From the NCBI RefSeq assembly GCF_041240605.1, contig NZ_CP162487.1:2301001-2365000 (forward strand): a stretch of 64,000 nt of DNA, in the 5' to 3' direction. Position 1 is the first letter of the stretch; each line of letters begins with the position of its first letter. A model generated the notes under the pieces. It was not told where the DNA came from. It searched no databases and saw nothing but the letters and a program-made list of their open reading frames with translations. Source of the DNA: Xanthomonas sp. DAR 80977 (lineage in GTDB: Bacteria; Pseudomonadota; Gammaproteobacteria; Xanthomonadales; Xanthomonadaceae). The position numbers and the translations under genes were made by a program. This document shows, one piece after another, positions 17,684 through 26,498 of this stretch.

Positions 17684-17821
17684 CGCGCGGCAGCGGATGG
17701 CGAGATCGCGCACGGCGGCAATGTCGCCATGCCGGTCGAAGCCAATCCTGTCGCCGTCACCCGGGCAGCCGCGGCAGCGCTGTTGGCCGGCGCAGGGCCG
17801 GCGCGTGCGCCGCGCGATCGG

Positions 17822-18838
17822 TCACTCCTGGGCCAGGTCGTCGGCGACCACGTAAGTGTCGCGGCCGCCGTTCTTGGCCTGGTACAGCGCCGTGTCGGCG
17901 CGCGAGAACCAATCCTGCCAGTGCACCTCGTCGCACAGCATGGCCGCGCCGAGCGAGACGGTGATGCGGCCGCTGGGGCCGCGCAGCGCTTCGCGCGTAA
18001 CCTGATGCAGGCGCTTGCTGAAGGCGGCCAGCTCGCTGCGCGACTGCAGCCGCGTCACCACCACGAATTCCTCGCCGCCGAAGCGGAACACCTCGTCCGG
18101 CGCCCGTACCTGGAAGCGCAGCAACGCCGCCAGCTCGGCCAGCGTGCGGTCGCCGGCCGCATGCCCGTAGAGGTCGTTGACCTCCTTGAAGTGGTCGATG
18201 TCGAGCACGATCAGCCCATGCCGGCGCGTGCTGCGGCGCGGATCGGCCACGCGCTGCGACAGGCTGCGTTCCAGCATGCGCCGGTTCGGCAGCCCGGTCA
18301 GCGCATCGTGCGCGGCCAGTTGCTCCAGTTGCACGCGATCGTCCTCCAGGCGCAGCGACAGCACGTAGCCCAGGCCGGTGATCAGCAAGGACACGGCGAT
18401 CAGCGAGAACGTGTGCTCGGCGCCCAGCAGGGTGCCCGGGGTGACCAGCATGATCGCGATCAGGGTGGCGTTGCAGGCCAGTCCGACGCCGCGCGCGACC
18501 ACGAAGAAGTTGCTCATCATCGCCAGGTACAGCCACGGCACCGCGGCCTGGTGCAGGGCATGGCTGGCCAGCGCGCTGCCCAGCAACCAGCTCAGGGTCA
18601 GCAGCGGGTCGATGCGGCCGTCGCCGAAGCGAAGCGCCAGGGACGTGGCCAGCGCCGCCAGGGCGGCCAGGACCGCGCCGGCGGCGGCGGTCCAGGCATG
18701 GCCCTGCAGCCACTGATAGATCCCGAACAGCAGCAGCACCGCGGCGGTGGTCGGCCCCAGGATCTTGATGATGCCGAGCCGGAAGTGCCGGCGCATCGAT
18801 GCGCTCTTGGAACCGCTCATGGCCGCGCGGCGCTCCAT
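17822..18838 (-). CDS. Membrane diguanylate cyclase
   Basis: 338 residues that should make cyclic di-GMP from two GTP. Residues ~21-162 hold about six hydrophobic membrane segments, resembling a small integral-membrane sensor with no known domain name. The GGDEF domain follows from ~172 (HDALTGLPNRR). It has an intact active-site motif GGEEF at 254-258, the metal aspartate in LDIDHFKEVND, and an inhibitory I-site RAPD at 245-248, exactly five residues upstream. Activity with product feedback is therefore expected. A start at residue 7 (MSGSKSASM) is possible. It is converging with the efflux operon and in the same direction as the LysR gene upstream, but 268 bases apart. Confidence 0.88.
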   Translation of the reverse strand: MERRAAMSGSKSASMRRHFRLGIIKILGPTTAAVLLLFGIYQWLQGHAWTAAAGAVLAALAALATSLALRFGDGRIDPLLTLSWLLGSALASHALHQAAVPWLYLAMMSNFFVVARGVGLACNATLIAIMLVTPGTLLGAEHTFSLIAVSLLITGLGYVLSLRLEDDRVQLEQLAAHDALTGLPNRRMLERSLSQRVADPRRSTRRHGLIVLDIDHFKEVNDLYGHAAGDRTLAELAALLRFQVRAPDEVFRFGGEEFVVVTRLQSRSELAAFSKRLHQVTREALRGPSGRITVSLGAAMLCDEVHWQDWFSRADTALYQAKNGGRDTYVVADDLAQE

Positions 18839-19106
18839 GCGGTGTGCGGGATCGGCCTGGCATCGGCAAGCTGAAAAGGGACGGGGTGCATGCGGTCATC
18901 GCGCTGCGTTAGGGTCGCAGCGAACCTTGCAAATTCTGTGCCGTGCGCCGCATGGGCCGTGTGATTGCGCGCATCGCCGCCGCGCCGGCCGCGGCCACGG
19001 GCGCGCACATGGCCGGACAGCGCCGCCCGCGCCCGACCGCGGCGCCGTCTGCCGCCGGGACCGCCGCAGCGGGCGCAGCCCAATCATCGCGCCTGCCGCC
19101 GCAGCC

Positions 19107-20120
19107 TCACGAATGCGCCGGCGCCGGGATCGCCGCGCCGTCGTGGCCGACGATGCCGTCCTCGCCAGCCGGGCTTTGCGCGGCCGCCAGCCGTTGGCAG
19201 TCGTGGTGGAACGTGGCCTGCGGCAGCCGTTCGGCCAGGAAGTCGACGAAGCTGCGGATCGCCGGCAGCAGGCCGCGGCGGCTCGGGTAGACGAAGTGCA
19301 GCACGCCCTGGGCGGTGCTGTAGTCCGGCAACACCCACTCCAGCATGCCGTTGGCGAGCAGCGGCGCACAGTAGTCCTCGGGCAGCAGCGCCACCCCGCA
19401 GCCCTGCACCGCAGCGGCGATGAGCACCACGAAATCGCCGCTGACCAGCCGCGGCTTTAGCTCCACGGCGGTCCTGTTGCCGTCGCCGTCGAGCAGTTCC
19501 CACAGCTGCGCGCCCTCGTGCTCGAACATCGACAGGGCCGGCAGCCGGGACAGCTCCTGCAGCGTCTGCGGGCGGCCATGGGCGTCCAGGAACGCGCGGC
19601 TGGCGACCAGCAGGCTGCGCGCATGGCCGACGCTGCGCAGCACCAGGGTCGCGTCGGTGTCCAGCCTGTCGCGCACGCGGATCGCCACGTCGTAGCCTTC
19701 GCCGATCAGGTCCACGCGGCGGTTGGTCGCGGTGAGCCGCACCTGCACCTTGGGGTGCTCGAGCAGGAAGGCCGGCAGGATCGGACCCAGCACGTTCTGC
19801 GCCAGCGAGACCGGGCAGCTGACCCGCACCACGCCGCGCGGCTCGGTGCGCAGCACGTCCACCGCATCCTGCGCGGCGCGCGCTTCCTCCAGGACCGCGC
19901 GGCAGTGCTGGTAGAAGCGCTCGCCGATCTCGGTGACCACGAAGCGCCGCGTGGTCCGCTGCAGCAGGCGTACCCCGAGCCGCTCCTCGAGCTGGGCGAT
20001 GCGCTTGCTCAGCCGCGACTTGGGCAGGCCCAGCGCCCGCCCGGCGGCGGAGAAGCCACCATGCTCGACCACCGCGGCGAAGAAGTGCAGATCGTTCAGG
20101 TCGTGCAGCACGCCGTCCAT
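19107..20120 (-). CDS. LysR-family regulator divergent from the azoreductase gene
   Basis: 337 residues. The DNA-binding domain is at 1-65 ([23 protein letters not shown] and [12 protein letters not shown]), then a CrgA-type effector domain. The C-terminus runs ~35 residues past the usual end and is rich in Ala, Gly and His. It is divergent from the azoreductase gene across 123 bases that contain a clear inverted repeat at 20130-20151 next to its own start. By position it probably controls both itself and the azoreductase, perhaps responding to quinones or electrophiles, which is inference from related LysR-azoreductase pairs. Confidence 0.85.
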   Translation of the reverse strand: MDGVLHDLNDLHFFAAVVEHGGFSAAGRALGLPKSRLSKRIAQLEERLGVRLLQRTTRRFVVTEIGERFYQHCRAVLEEARAAQDAVDVLRTEPRGVVRVSCPVSLAQNVLGPILPAFLLEHPKVQVRLTATNRRVDLIGEGYDVAIRVRDRLDTDATLVLRSVGHARSLLVASRAFLDAHGRPQTLQELSRLPALSMFEHEGAQLWELLDGDGNRTAVELKPRLVSGDFVVLIAAAVQGCGVALLPEDYCAPLLANGMLEWVLPDYSTAQGVLHFVYPSRRGLLPAIRSFVDFLAERLPQATFHHDCQRLAAAQSPAGEDGIVGHDGAAIPAPAHS

Positions 20121-20129
20121 CGTCGGGCC

Positions 20130-20151
20130 ATCGTTTCTTGTTGCGAACGAT
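20130..20151. promoter_or_regulatory. Candidate LysR operator
   Basis: ATCGTT and AACGAT form perfect 6-bp arms separated by 10 bases, starting 10 bases upstream of the LysR start. A second smaller palindrome, AATC-GTCG-GATT, is at 20172-20183, nearer the azoreductase gene. The two together fit the paired recognition and activation sites of LysR proteins. Confidence 0.45.
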
Positions 20152-20243
20152 CAGTGTACCTCAAGCCGTCTAATCGTCGGATTGTTTCGCGCGTATCGTC
20201 CTTGCCCATGCCGCCACCCCGCGGTCAACGCAAGGATCACCCC

Positions 20244-20828
20244 ATGAAACTCCTGCACATCGACAGCAGCGCGCTCGGCGCGCATTCCGTCTCGCGCGGC
20301 CTGACCGCGGCCATCGTCGCCGAGTTCGTCCGCGCCCATCCCGGCGTGGACGTGGCCTACCGCGACCTGCATGCCGCGCCGCTGGGTCACTGGTCGCCGC
20401 CGGCCGGCGATGCCGACCCGGCGGCCATCGAAAGCGGCCAGGTCCTGGGAGAATTCCTGGCCGCCGACGTCGTCGTGGTCGGCGCGCCGATGTACAACTT
20501 CGGCATCGCCAGCTCGCTGAAGACCTGGATCGACCGCATCACGGTGGCCGGCAAGACCTTCCGCTACGGCGCGGCTGGCCCCGAAGGCCTGGCCGGCGGC
20601 AAGCGCGTGATCGTCGCCTCCTCGCGCGGCGGCATCTACAGCGCCGGCAGCCCGGCGGCGGCGATGGATTTCCAGGAACCCTACCTGCGCGCCGTGTTCG
20701 GCTTCCTCGGCGTCACCGACATCGAATTCGTCCGCGCCGAAGGCGTGGCGATGGGCGACGATCACCGCACCCAGGCGGTCGGCGGCGCGATCGCCGGCAT
20801 CGGCGGGTTGTTGCGCAAGGCGGCCTGA
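20244..20828 (+). CDS. azoR: FMN-dependent NADH-azoreductase (AzoR/AcpD family)
   Basis: A 194-residue flavodoxin-like enzyme of the AzoR family, which reduces quinones and azo compounds by two-electron transfer from NAD(P)H and helps resist thiol and quinone stress. The phosphate-binding loop for FMN is at the N-terminus ([15 protein letters not shown]), and the flavin-contacting [18 protein letters not shown] starts near residue 88. SSRGG near residue 132 is the third family landmark. Length fits (~200). The start at 20244 is preceded by AAGGAT. The frame is open far upstream, but that part is antisense to the LysR gene. Confidence 0.9.
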   Translation: MKLLHIDSSALGAHSVSRGLTAAIVAEFVRAHPGVDVAYRDLHAAPLGHWSPPAGDADPAAIESGQVLGEFLAADVVVVGAPMYNFGIASSLKTWIDRITVAGKTFRYGAAGPEGLAGGKRVIVASSRGGIYSAGSPAAAMDFQEPYLRAVFGFLGVTDIEFVRAEGVAMGDDHRTQAVGGAIAGIGGLLRKAA

Positions 20829-20889
20829 TCGGCCGGACGTCCTGCGCGGCGGCGTTTGTCCAGGGTAGGGCGGTCGCCATGCGCTGCGG

Positions 20890-20909
20890 CCGAGCGGCAA
20901 CCCGCTCGG
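20890..20909 (+). terminator. Hairpin after the azoreductase gene
   Basis: A perfect 8-bp stem (20890-20897 with 20902-20909) and a four-base loop, 61 bases after the stop. Two more hairpins follow, at 20966-20982 (7-bp stem) and 20984-21010 (8-bp arms, 11-base loop). The 252-base gap holds no gene that I can support. Confidence 0.5.
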
Positions 20910-21080
20910 TGACATCCGTCCGCGAGCTAGGTGCGGGTTCTGTCGCCGGGGACGCCCATGACGCCATCCGGCCCTGCCGGATGCATCGAAATGCATGGGA
21001 TCTTTCGATGGAGCGCGGCCGCGCCATCGGGTGTGCGCCGTCGCCAGCGCCGCCGGATCAGGCGACGCCGGCCCTGGCAG

Positions 21081-21254
21081 TTACGGCGCTTCGCCGTCGA
21101 TCAATCGCATGCCTTGCGGGCTGAGCGCGATGTCGCCGTCCTCGCCCTGCGCGGCGTAGTTCTCGCGCACGGCCCAATTCGCGTCTTCCTCGGCGACGGG
21201 CTTGGTGGCATGGATGTCCTGCAGGATGCGCAGTTGGTCGCGGGTCAGTGGCAT
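21081..21254 (-). CDS. Small hypothetical protein, 57 residues
   Basis: I do not recognise this family. The frame is open further upstream, but that part reads like a shadow. From the ATG at 21254 it reads MPLTRDQLRILQDIH and continues as a soluble, acidic, helix-prone peptide ending in LSPQGMRLIDGEAP. The codon third positions are GC-rich as in real genes here. No signal peptide, membrane segment or cysteine is present. The ribosome site is weak. It lies alone between the azoreductase and ssrA, on the same strand as ssrA. A regulator or toxin-antitoxin function should not be assumed. Confidence 0.5.
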   Translation of the reverse strand: MPLTRDQLRILQDIHATKPVAEEDANWAVRENYAAQGEDGDIALSPQGMRLIDGEAP

Positions 21255-21805
21255 GGCACACCGTGGGTCGGCAATCGATGGCGCTACCGTACAGGCCATG
21301 CGTGATGGGGATGTCGCAGGCGATGACCCGGAAATATGCGGTCTAGGCGTGCGATCGCTGCAAGCCGGCGATCGCTGGGGCCATCGTCGCTCGGGCCGTG
21401 CCGCTCCGTTGTGGCGTGTCGCGGTTCCGACATGCCGCGAGGACATGTTCCTAACAAGGCCTGCCGCATGCTCTCGCCACCAGCTGTGCGGCCGTAGGTA
21501 AATCTCAGGGCTGCTTCAAGGGTGCAGGCATCCGCGGCTGGACCATCTCTTTCGACGTGTTGCAGGTGCGCTCCGCAAGCGGTGGAGACTGGCAACCGTC
21601 ATCCGTTTGCGCCGTGTCGCGTCCGGCGCCTGTCCTGGCGACCCGCATCCCCGCGGACTGCATGGAATCCCCCCGCTGGACCGCGGCACCGGCCGCGAAC
21701 GGCTCGGTCGCGAGCGCCCGGCCGCAACGCCGTCGCCAGTCCGGAAATCGCTCCCCATCGACCTCGCGCCGCGCCAGCCAGGGCGTGTGTTGACGTTGGC
21801 GGCGT
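21255..21805. other. Gene-poor stretch downstream of ssrA
   Basis: About 550 bases between the small protein and the ssrA terminator. Short frames occur on both strands, but all are Arg/Ser/Pro-rich and overlapping, as random frames are in this base composition. The 3' end of tmRNA genes is a common integration site for islands, yet no integrase or second copy of the tmRNA end is visible here. Confidence 0.5.
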
Positions 21806-21855
21806 AAACAAAAAGGGCCGAATCGCCCTGGAATCCAGGAAAATCCGACCCTTGT
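21806..21855 (-). terminator. ssrA transcription terminator
   Basis: Read on the minus strand, AAGGG...CCCTT arms enclose an inner CCTGG-ATT-CCAGG hairpin and are followed by TTTTTGTTT. This is one of the few T-run terminators in the window. A second 7-bp hairpin at 21860-21881 lies between the end of mature tmRNA and this site. Confidence 0.8.
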
Positions 21856-21887
21856 CGTACGTCCGCCAATGTCTGCGGACGTTCAGA

Positions 21888-22239
21888 TGGTGGAGGTGGG
21901 CGGAATCGAACCGCCGTCCGAAGGCACTCCATCCCCGGCACTACATGCTTAGCTCATCGTTGGATCTCATCCCGGAACAGCACGATGTGCGAAGCGCATC
22001 CCGGGACCAGCCTGCTTCATTTAGCCAATGGCTGACAGGCAGCCACCACCGGCGATTCCGTGATAATGACCCTACGTCGCGAGCACGGACACAAGCGATT
22101 TCGGGGCTAGGCCTTAAGCGGCCAGTGCGTAGTTGTCGTCGTTGGCAACTATAAGTTTGCTGCTGGATTTACGAGGAAAGCGGCCCCCTCGGCATGCGCC
22201 AAGCGATTTTGCAACCCCCGTCGAAACCAGTGCACCCCC
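21888..22239 (-). ncRNA. ssrA: Transfer-messenger RNA (tmRNA)
   Basis: About 352 nt. The 5' end GGGGGUG pairs with CACCUCC next to the 3' ACCA (7 bp with one G-U) to form the tRNA-like acceptor stem, and the T arm reads GGTTCGATTCC. The tag frame lies at 22114-22146 on the minus strand and encodes ANDDNYALAA followed by TAA, with GCC as the resume codon. The tag ends in ALAA, a typical recognition end for ClpXP/ClpAP. tmRNA with SmpB rescues ribosomes stalled on broken messages. smpB lies 3 kb away on the same strand, separated by an oppositely oriented serine hydrolase gene. Confidence 0.96.
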
Positions 22240-22267
22240 GGGGAAAACGTAAAACGCTGACTCGCAC

Positions 22268-22296
22268 AGTGTAGGGATCGGGGAGGGCGGTCACAA
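22268..22296 (-). promoter_or_regulatory. ssrA sigma70 promoter
   Basis: On the minus strand TTGTGA (22291-22296) and TACACT (22268-22273) are 17 bases apart. This predicts a primary transcript with a leader of about 22-25 nt before the mature 5' end, to be removed by RNase P. Confidence 0.65.
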
Positions 22297-22387
22297 GCCT
22301 TGCGACAAAGGCGGCTTAAGCTGGCTTCACTCGGCTTGCCGGCACCGGCGCAGGCCGAAGGATTTCTCCCAGGCACGGAGCACCGCA

Positions 22388-25141
22388 ATGGCAACCAGGC
22401 AACAGCGTGCGCGCGACGGCGGGCGCGATCGGAAGCAAGCGGCCGCAGCCGCGGGCAAGGCGAAACCAGCCAAGGCGGCCGCGCAAGCCGGCCGGGCGCC
22501 GCCCGCGCGGCAAAACCTCGCGGCGAAGAAGGCCAAACCGAAGCAGGCGGTTGCGAAACCTGTCCAGACAAAGACCGCTGAAGCGGTCGCCGCTCGTCCG
22601 AGCAAGCCAGCGCGGCGCACTGCGCCGAAGGCAGTGACTGGCGACAAACCCAAGACCGGCGCGCCCAAGACGGCCAAGCCCAGCAAAGCCAAGCCCGGGA
22701 AGGCCAGGCCGGAAGCCGCCACCAAGCGCATGCCGTCCTCTGCGCGTAAAGGCACGACACGCGCCGCCGCCGTGGCCATTGGCCCGGCGCCCACGCGCGC
22801 GGTCCGGCCCAAGGCCACCGGCGAAGGCTCGTTGGCGCAGGGGCAGGCGCGCACCGTCATCTACATCCACGGCATCGGCAACAAGCCGCCGGCCGAGGTG
22901 CTGCGCTGCCAGTGGGATCGCGCCTTGTTCGGTCGCGAGATGGGCGAGCGCACGCGCATGGCGTACTGGGTCAGCCGCGAGCGCTATCCGTCGCCGGAAC
23001 CGGGCAGCTGCCAGGACCAGGACCGCGGCCCGGCGCTGAACCAGGCCGAGCAGCGCGTGCTCGGCGCGTTGGGGGTGATGCCGCAACTGGCCGATCTGCG
23101 CCAGCTGGCCGATACGCTGGCCGGCAGCGACGCCGAGCGCGCCTGCCTGCAGCAGTTGCTGGACCAGGTGCAGGCCGCCGCACCCGAGGCCACCGGCATG
23201 CATGCGCAAGGCCCGGTCGACGTGCTGAACCGGATGCTGCTGAAGCTGATCTCCGCCGCGCTGCTGCAGGACGTGCACGATTTCTTCTTCGTGCCGGCGC
23301 GGCGCGAGCAGATGCGCGAGAGCCTGCGCCAGCGCATGCGCGCCGGCGGCGGTCCGTTCGTGGTGGTCGCGCACAGCCAGGGTTCGCTGATCGCCTACGA
23401 CGTGCTGCGCGAATTCGAGGCCGAGGGCTGCGAGGTGTCGTTGCTGCTGACGCTGGGCTCGCCGCTGGGCCTGCCGGTGGTGCGCAGCATGTTCAAGCAG
23501 TGGACCGGCACCGGGAAGCTGCCGTTCCCGGCCTGCGTGAGGCGCTGGGTCAACGTCGCCGAGCGCCGCGATCCGGTGGCGCTGGACGACGACCTGAGCG
23601 ACGACATCGCCGATGCGCAGGGGCGCTTCCACAACATCGCCGGGTCGCGGATCAATCCCGATTGGCAGCGCAATCCGCATTCCGGCTCCGGCTACCTGTC
23701 CATCCCCGAGGTCCGCGCCGAGGTGCGGCGCGCGGTGGGCGTGGGCTTCGACCAGCCGATCGCGCATCCGGTGCTGATCAAGGACCTGTCCGACCAGTTG
23801 GAGGCGCACGCGCCGGACTATCGCCACGAGGTGCTGATCGAGCTGGACCGCCTGCCGGGCGAGCGCGAGCCGGCGCAGCTGCGGCGCGAACTGGTCGCGG
23901 CGCTGCGCGAGCTGACCCAGGCTTCCACCGGCCTGCAGGGCACGGCGCTGGACGCGGCGATCGAACTGGAGGACACGCTGCAGCGCTACGTGTCGGCGCG
24001 CCTGACCCGCTTCGAGATCGAGAGCCTGCGCGACCGCTATCGCAGCCTGAGCCTGAAGCGGCTGTGGCGCGACGCCGGCAAGCGCGCCCTGATCTACCAG
24101 TCGCGCAGCACCGTGCAGGCCGACGCGGCGCAGGTGGCATATCGCGCGCTCGGCAGCGGCATCGGCTGGGCGGTGCTGGACAGCGGCATCGCCGCGGGGC
24201 ATCCGCATTTCCAGCAGCCGGGCCTGGCCGAGACGGTGCTGGCGCAATGGGACTGCACCCAGCGCGGCCGCGCGCGCGAACTGCGCCGCAGCGACGGCGC
24301 CGGCTTCGCCGCCCTGGACGGCAACGGCCACGGCACCCACGTGGCCGGCATCATCGCCGGGCAGTGCGATGCGCCCTTGCCCGGCGTGGAGCCGGCCACG
24401 CCGCTGCGCTTCGCCGGCATGGCGCCGCAGGCGCGGCTGTACGGGTTGAAGGTGCTGGACGACGACGGCAACGGCCGCGATTCGTGGATCATCAAGGGCG
24501 TGCAGCAGGTCGCCGAGATCAACGAGCGCGCCGGCGAGCTGGTCGTGCACGGTGTCAACCTGAGCCTGGGCGGCTACTTCGACGCGGAGAGCTACGGCTG
24601 CGGCTTCACCCCGCTGTGCAACGAACTGCGCCGGCTATGGCGGCAGGGCGTGGTGGTGGTGATCGCGGCCGGCAACGAGGGCCTGGCCTGGCTGGTCCAG
24701 AACGACGGGGAGGCGTATCCGTTGAACCTGGACCTGAGCATCGGCGATCCGGCCAACCTGGAGGAGGCGCTGGCGGTGGGGTCGGTGCACAAGAGCAGCC
24801 CGCACAGCTACGGCGTGTCGTACTTCTCCTCGCGCGGGCCGACCGCCGATGGCCGGCACAAGCCGGACCTGATGGCGCCGGGCGAGAAGATCGTCTCCGC
24901 GCATCATCGCTACGACGTGGCCGACCCGAGTACCTGGATGGTGGAGATGAGCGGCACCAGCATGGCGGCCGCGCACGTGTCCGGGCTGATCGCCGCGTTC
25001 CTGTCGGTGCGCCGCGAGTTCATCGGTTTCCCGGACCGGGTCAAGCAACTGCTGCTGGAGCAGTGCCTGGACCTGCAGCGCGATCCCTACATGCAGGGCC
25101 GTGGATTACCGAGCCTGATGCGGATGTTGGGGGCGACGTGA
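22388..25141 (+). CDS. Tripartite serine hydrolase: H1-like tail, alpha/beta hydrolase, subtilisin (S8)
   Basis: 917 residues, no signal peptide. Residues 1-150 are Lys/Ala/Pro/Arg-rich (AKPSKAKPGKARPE style), like histone H1 or AlgP tails, suggesting nucleic-acid binding. Residues ~155-430 look like an alpha/beta hydrolase: VIYIHGIGN at 157-165 and nucleophile Ser330 in VVAHSQGS, then LLTLGSPLGLP. Residues ~440-590 are a helical linker. Residues ~592-910 form a subtilase with a complete triad: Asp598 (AVLDSGI), His648 (NGHGTHVAG), Ser858 (SGTSMAAAHVSG), plus oxyanion Asn763 (AAGNEG). A GGAG seven bases before the ATG at 22388 supports translation of the tail. It is divergent from ssrA and convergent with smpB. 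No propeptide or secretion signal is seen, so a cytosolic, nucleoid-linked protease is inferred. The substrate is unknown. Confidence 0.85.
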   Translation: MATRQQRARDGGRDRKQAAAAAGKAKPAKAAAQAGRAPPARQNLAAKKAKPKQAVAKPVQTKTAEAVAARPSKPARRTAPKAVTGDKPKTGAPKTAKPSKAKPGKARPEAATKRMPSSARKGTTRAAAVAIGPAPTRAVRPKATGEGSLAQGQARTVIYIHGIGNKPPAEVLRCQWDRALFGREMGERTRMAYWVSRERYPSPEPGSCQDQDRGPALNQAEQRVLGALGVMPQLADLRQLADTLAGSDAERACLQQLLDQVQAAAPEATGMHAQGPVDVLNRMLLKLISAALLQDVHDFFFVPARREQMRESLRQRMRAGGGPFVVVAHSQGSLIAYDVLREFEAEGCEVSLLLTLGSPLGLPVVRSMFKQWTGTGKLPFPACVRRWVNVAERRDPVALDDDLSDDIADAQGRFHNIAGSRINPDWQRNPHSGSGYLSIPEVRAEVRRAVGVGFDQPIAHPVLIKDLSDQLEAHAPDYRHEVLIELDRLPGEREPAQLRRELVAALRELTQASTGLQGTALDAAIELEDTLQRYVSARLTRFEIESLRDRYRSLSLKRLWRDAGKRALIYQSRSTVQADAAQVAYRALGSGIGWAVLDSGIAAGHPHFQQPGLAETVLAQWDCTQRGRARELRRSDGAGFAALDGNGHGTHVAGIIAGQCDAPLPGVEPATPLRFAGMAPQARLYGLKVLDDDGNGRDSWIIKGVQQVAEINERAGELVVHGVNLSLGGYFDAESYGCGFTPLCNELRRLWRQGVVVVIAAGNEGLAWLVQNDGEAYPLNLDLSIGDPANLEEALAVGSVHKSSPHSYGVSYFSSRGPTADGRHKPDLMAPGEKIVSAHHRYDVADPSTWMVEMSGTSMAAAHVSGLIAAFLSVRREFIGFPDRVKQLLLEQCLDLQRDPYMQGRGLPSLMRMLGAT

Positions 25142-25148
25142 TGGGGCA

Positions 25149-25215
25149 GGGATTCGGGATTCGGGATTGGCAACGGCGGCGCTCCGCGAATCCCCAATCC
25201 CGTCATCCCCAATCA
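25149..25215. repeat. GGGATT inverted-array element A (protease/smpB junction)
   Basis: Three GGGATT units (25149-25170) face an inverted set of AATCCC units (25189-25215) across ~20 bases. The right array reaches into the smpB stop codon. Lying between two converging genes, the element could fold as a shared terminator. With the GGGG just upstream, the left array has four G-tracts. Confidence 0.7.
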
Positions 25216-25716
25216 CGCATTTTTATTGTGGCGCCGCATGATCCGCTGCTTGTCGCGGGCCCAGTCGCGGTCCTTGGCGGCGTCGCGCTTGTCGTGGTCC
25301 TGCTTGCCCTTGGCCAGCGCGATCTCGAGCTTGATCTTGTTCTTGCTCCAGTACATCGCGGTGGGCACCAGGGTGTAGCCGTCGCGCTCGACGCGGCCGA
25401 TCAGCTTGTCGATCTCGCTCCGGTGCAGCAGCAGCTTGCGGGTGCGGCGGTCGTCGGCGACCACGTGGGTGGAGGCCTGGATCAGCGGGGTGAACTGCGC
25501 GCCGAACAGGAACAACTCGCCCTGGCGCACGAACGCGTAGCTCTCGCCGATGTTGGCGCGGCCGGCGCGGATCGACTTGACCTCCCAGCCCTGCAGGGCC
25601 AGGCCGGCTTCGTAGCGGTCCTCCAGGTGGTACTCGTGGCGCGCACGCTTGTTCAACGCGATGGTCTTGTTGGCCGTCGCGCCGTTTGCTTTATCCTTGG
25701 CGGGTTTCTTGCTCAT
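25213..25716 (-). CDS. smpB: SsrA-binding protein SmpB
   Basis: A 167-residue partner of tmRNA that places it in the ribosomal A site during trans-translation. The core has [30 protein letters not shown], the long family signature, and [13 protein letters not shown]. The lysine/arginine-rich C-terminal tail ([23 protein letters not shown]) is the part that enters the mRNA channel. The first ~15 residues are a Lys-rich extension. The start at 25716 is chosen because the frame upstream is antisense to ratA. It is divergent from ratA (60 bases apart). Confidence 0.96.
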   Translation of the reverse strand: MSKKPAKDKANGATANKTIALNKRARHEYHLEDRYEAGLALQGWEVKSIRAGRANIGESYAFVRQGELFLFGAQFTPLIQASTHVVADDRRTRKLLLHRSEIDKLIGRVERDGYTLVPTAMYWSKNKIKLEIALAKGKQDHDKRDAAKDRDWARDKQRIMRRHNKNA

Positions 25717-25776
25717 CTTGCTATTGTCTCCGATTCGGGGTCCTCCCGAACGTCTTGGTCCACTTCCCCGCACCGA

Positions 25777-26208
25777 ATGCCTATCATCCGCCGCAGCGCC
25801 CTGGTCGAACACCCCGCAACGCGCATGTTCGACCTGGTCAATGATGTCGCCGCCTATCCGCGCCGTTTCGCCTGGTGCGATGCGGCGCATGTGCTCGAAC
25901 ACAGCGACCAGCACCTGGTGGCGCGGCTGGACCTGGGCCTGGGCTCGTTCCGCACCTGGTTCACCACCGAGAACCGGCTGCAGCGCCCCGATCGCATCGA
26001 TATGCTGCTGCGCGACGGCCCGTTCAAGCGCCTGCAGGGGCAGTGGGAGTTCCAGGGCTTCAACGACCACGCCAGCAAGGTCAGCCTGATGCTGGACTTC
26101 GAACCGGCCTCGCGGCTGCTGGGGCCGGCGCTGGCGCTGGGTTTCCAGAGCCTGGCCGACCGCATGGTCAACGACTTCGTGCGCGTGGCCGACCGCGAAG
26201 ACGCATGA
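25777..26208 (+). CDS. ratA: RatA/COQ10-like START-domain protein
   Basis: 143 residues of the polyketide cyclase/START fold (SRPBCC), the family called RatA in E. coli and related to mitochondrial Coq10. The sequence carries [20 protein letters not shown] near the N-terminus and a [12 protein letters not shown] strand in the centre, ending with [13 protein letters not shown]. RatA was reported to block 70S assembly; Coq10-type members bind ubiquinone or other lipids. The conserved order smpB / ratA / rnfH / bamE supports the assignment. Its stop overlaps the rnfH start by four bases (ATGA), so the two are translationally coupled. Confidence 0.9.
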   Translation: MPIIRRSALVEHPATRMFDLVNDVAAYPRRFAWCDAAHVLEHSDQHLVARLDLGLGSFRTWFTTENRLQRPDRIDMLLRDGPFKRLQGQWEFQGFNDHASKVSLMLDFEPASRLLGPALALGFQSLADRMVNDFVRVADREDA

Positions 26209-26468
26209 GCGGGCTGCGGGCCGAGGTGGTGCTGGCCTGGCCGGAACGCTTCCTCGCGCGCACCCTGCAACTGCCGGAAGGCGCCACCGTCGCCGATGCG
26301 CTGGCCGCGGCCGGGCTGGCCGGGGCGGAGCAGGGCATGCCTTGCGCGATCCACGGCAGCGTGGTGGCCCCGACCCAGCGCCTGCACGACGGCGACCGGG
26401 TCGAACTGCTCAGGCCGTTGCTGGCCGACCCGAAGGACGCCCGGCGGCGGCGCGCGAAACCGCGCTAG
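26205..26468 (+). CDS. rnfH: RnfH-family ubiquitin-like protein
   Basis: 87 residues with a beta-grasp pattern: [32 protein letters not shown], and [23 protein letters not shown] at the end, the motif PLxxDPKxxRRxRA being typical of the RnfH (formerly RatB/UPF0125) family. The role is unknown; the family is conserved beside ratA and not clearly linked to the Rnf complex in most species. It starts inside the ratA stop codon and ends ~30 bases before the stop of the converging bamE gene. Confidence 0.9.
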   Translation: MSGLRAEVVLAWPERFLARTLQLPEGATVADALAAAGLAGAEQGMPCAIHGSVVAPTQRLHDGDRVELLRPLLADPKDARRRRAKPR

Positions 26469-26498
26469 CGCGCCAGGCGCGATGGCCGGCGCGGACGC

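Noticed and set aside
21255..22400. Genomic island or prophage integrated at the ssrA 3' end
   Set aside because: No integrase, no repeated tmRNA end and no phage-like genes are seen on either side within the window.
22327..22860. A minus-strand frame with membrane-like stretches opposite the hydrolase tail
   Set aside because: The complement of Lys/Ala/Pro codons gives hydrophobic residues automatically. The plus strand has a good ribosome site and intact downstream domains in frame.
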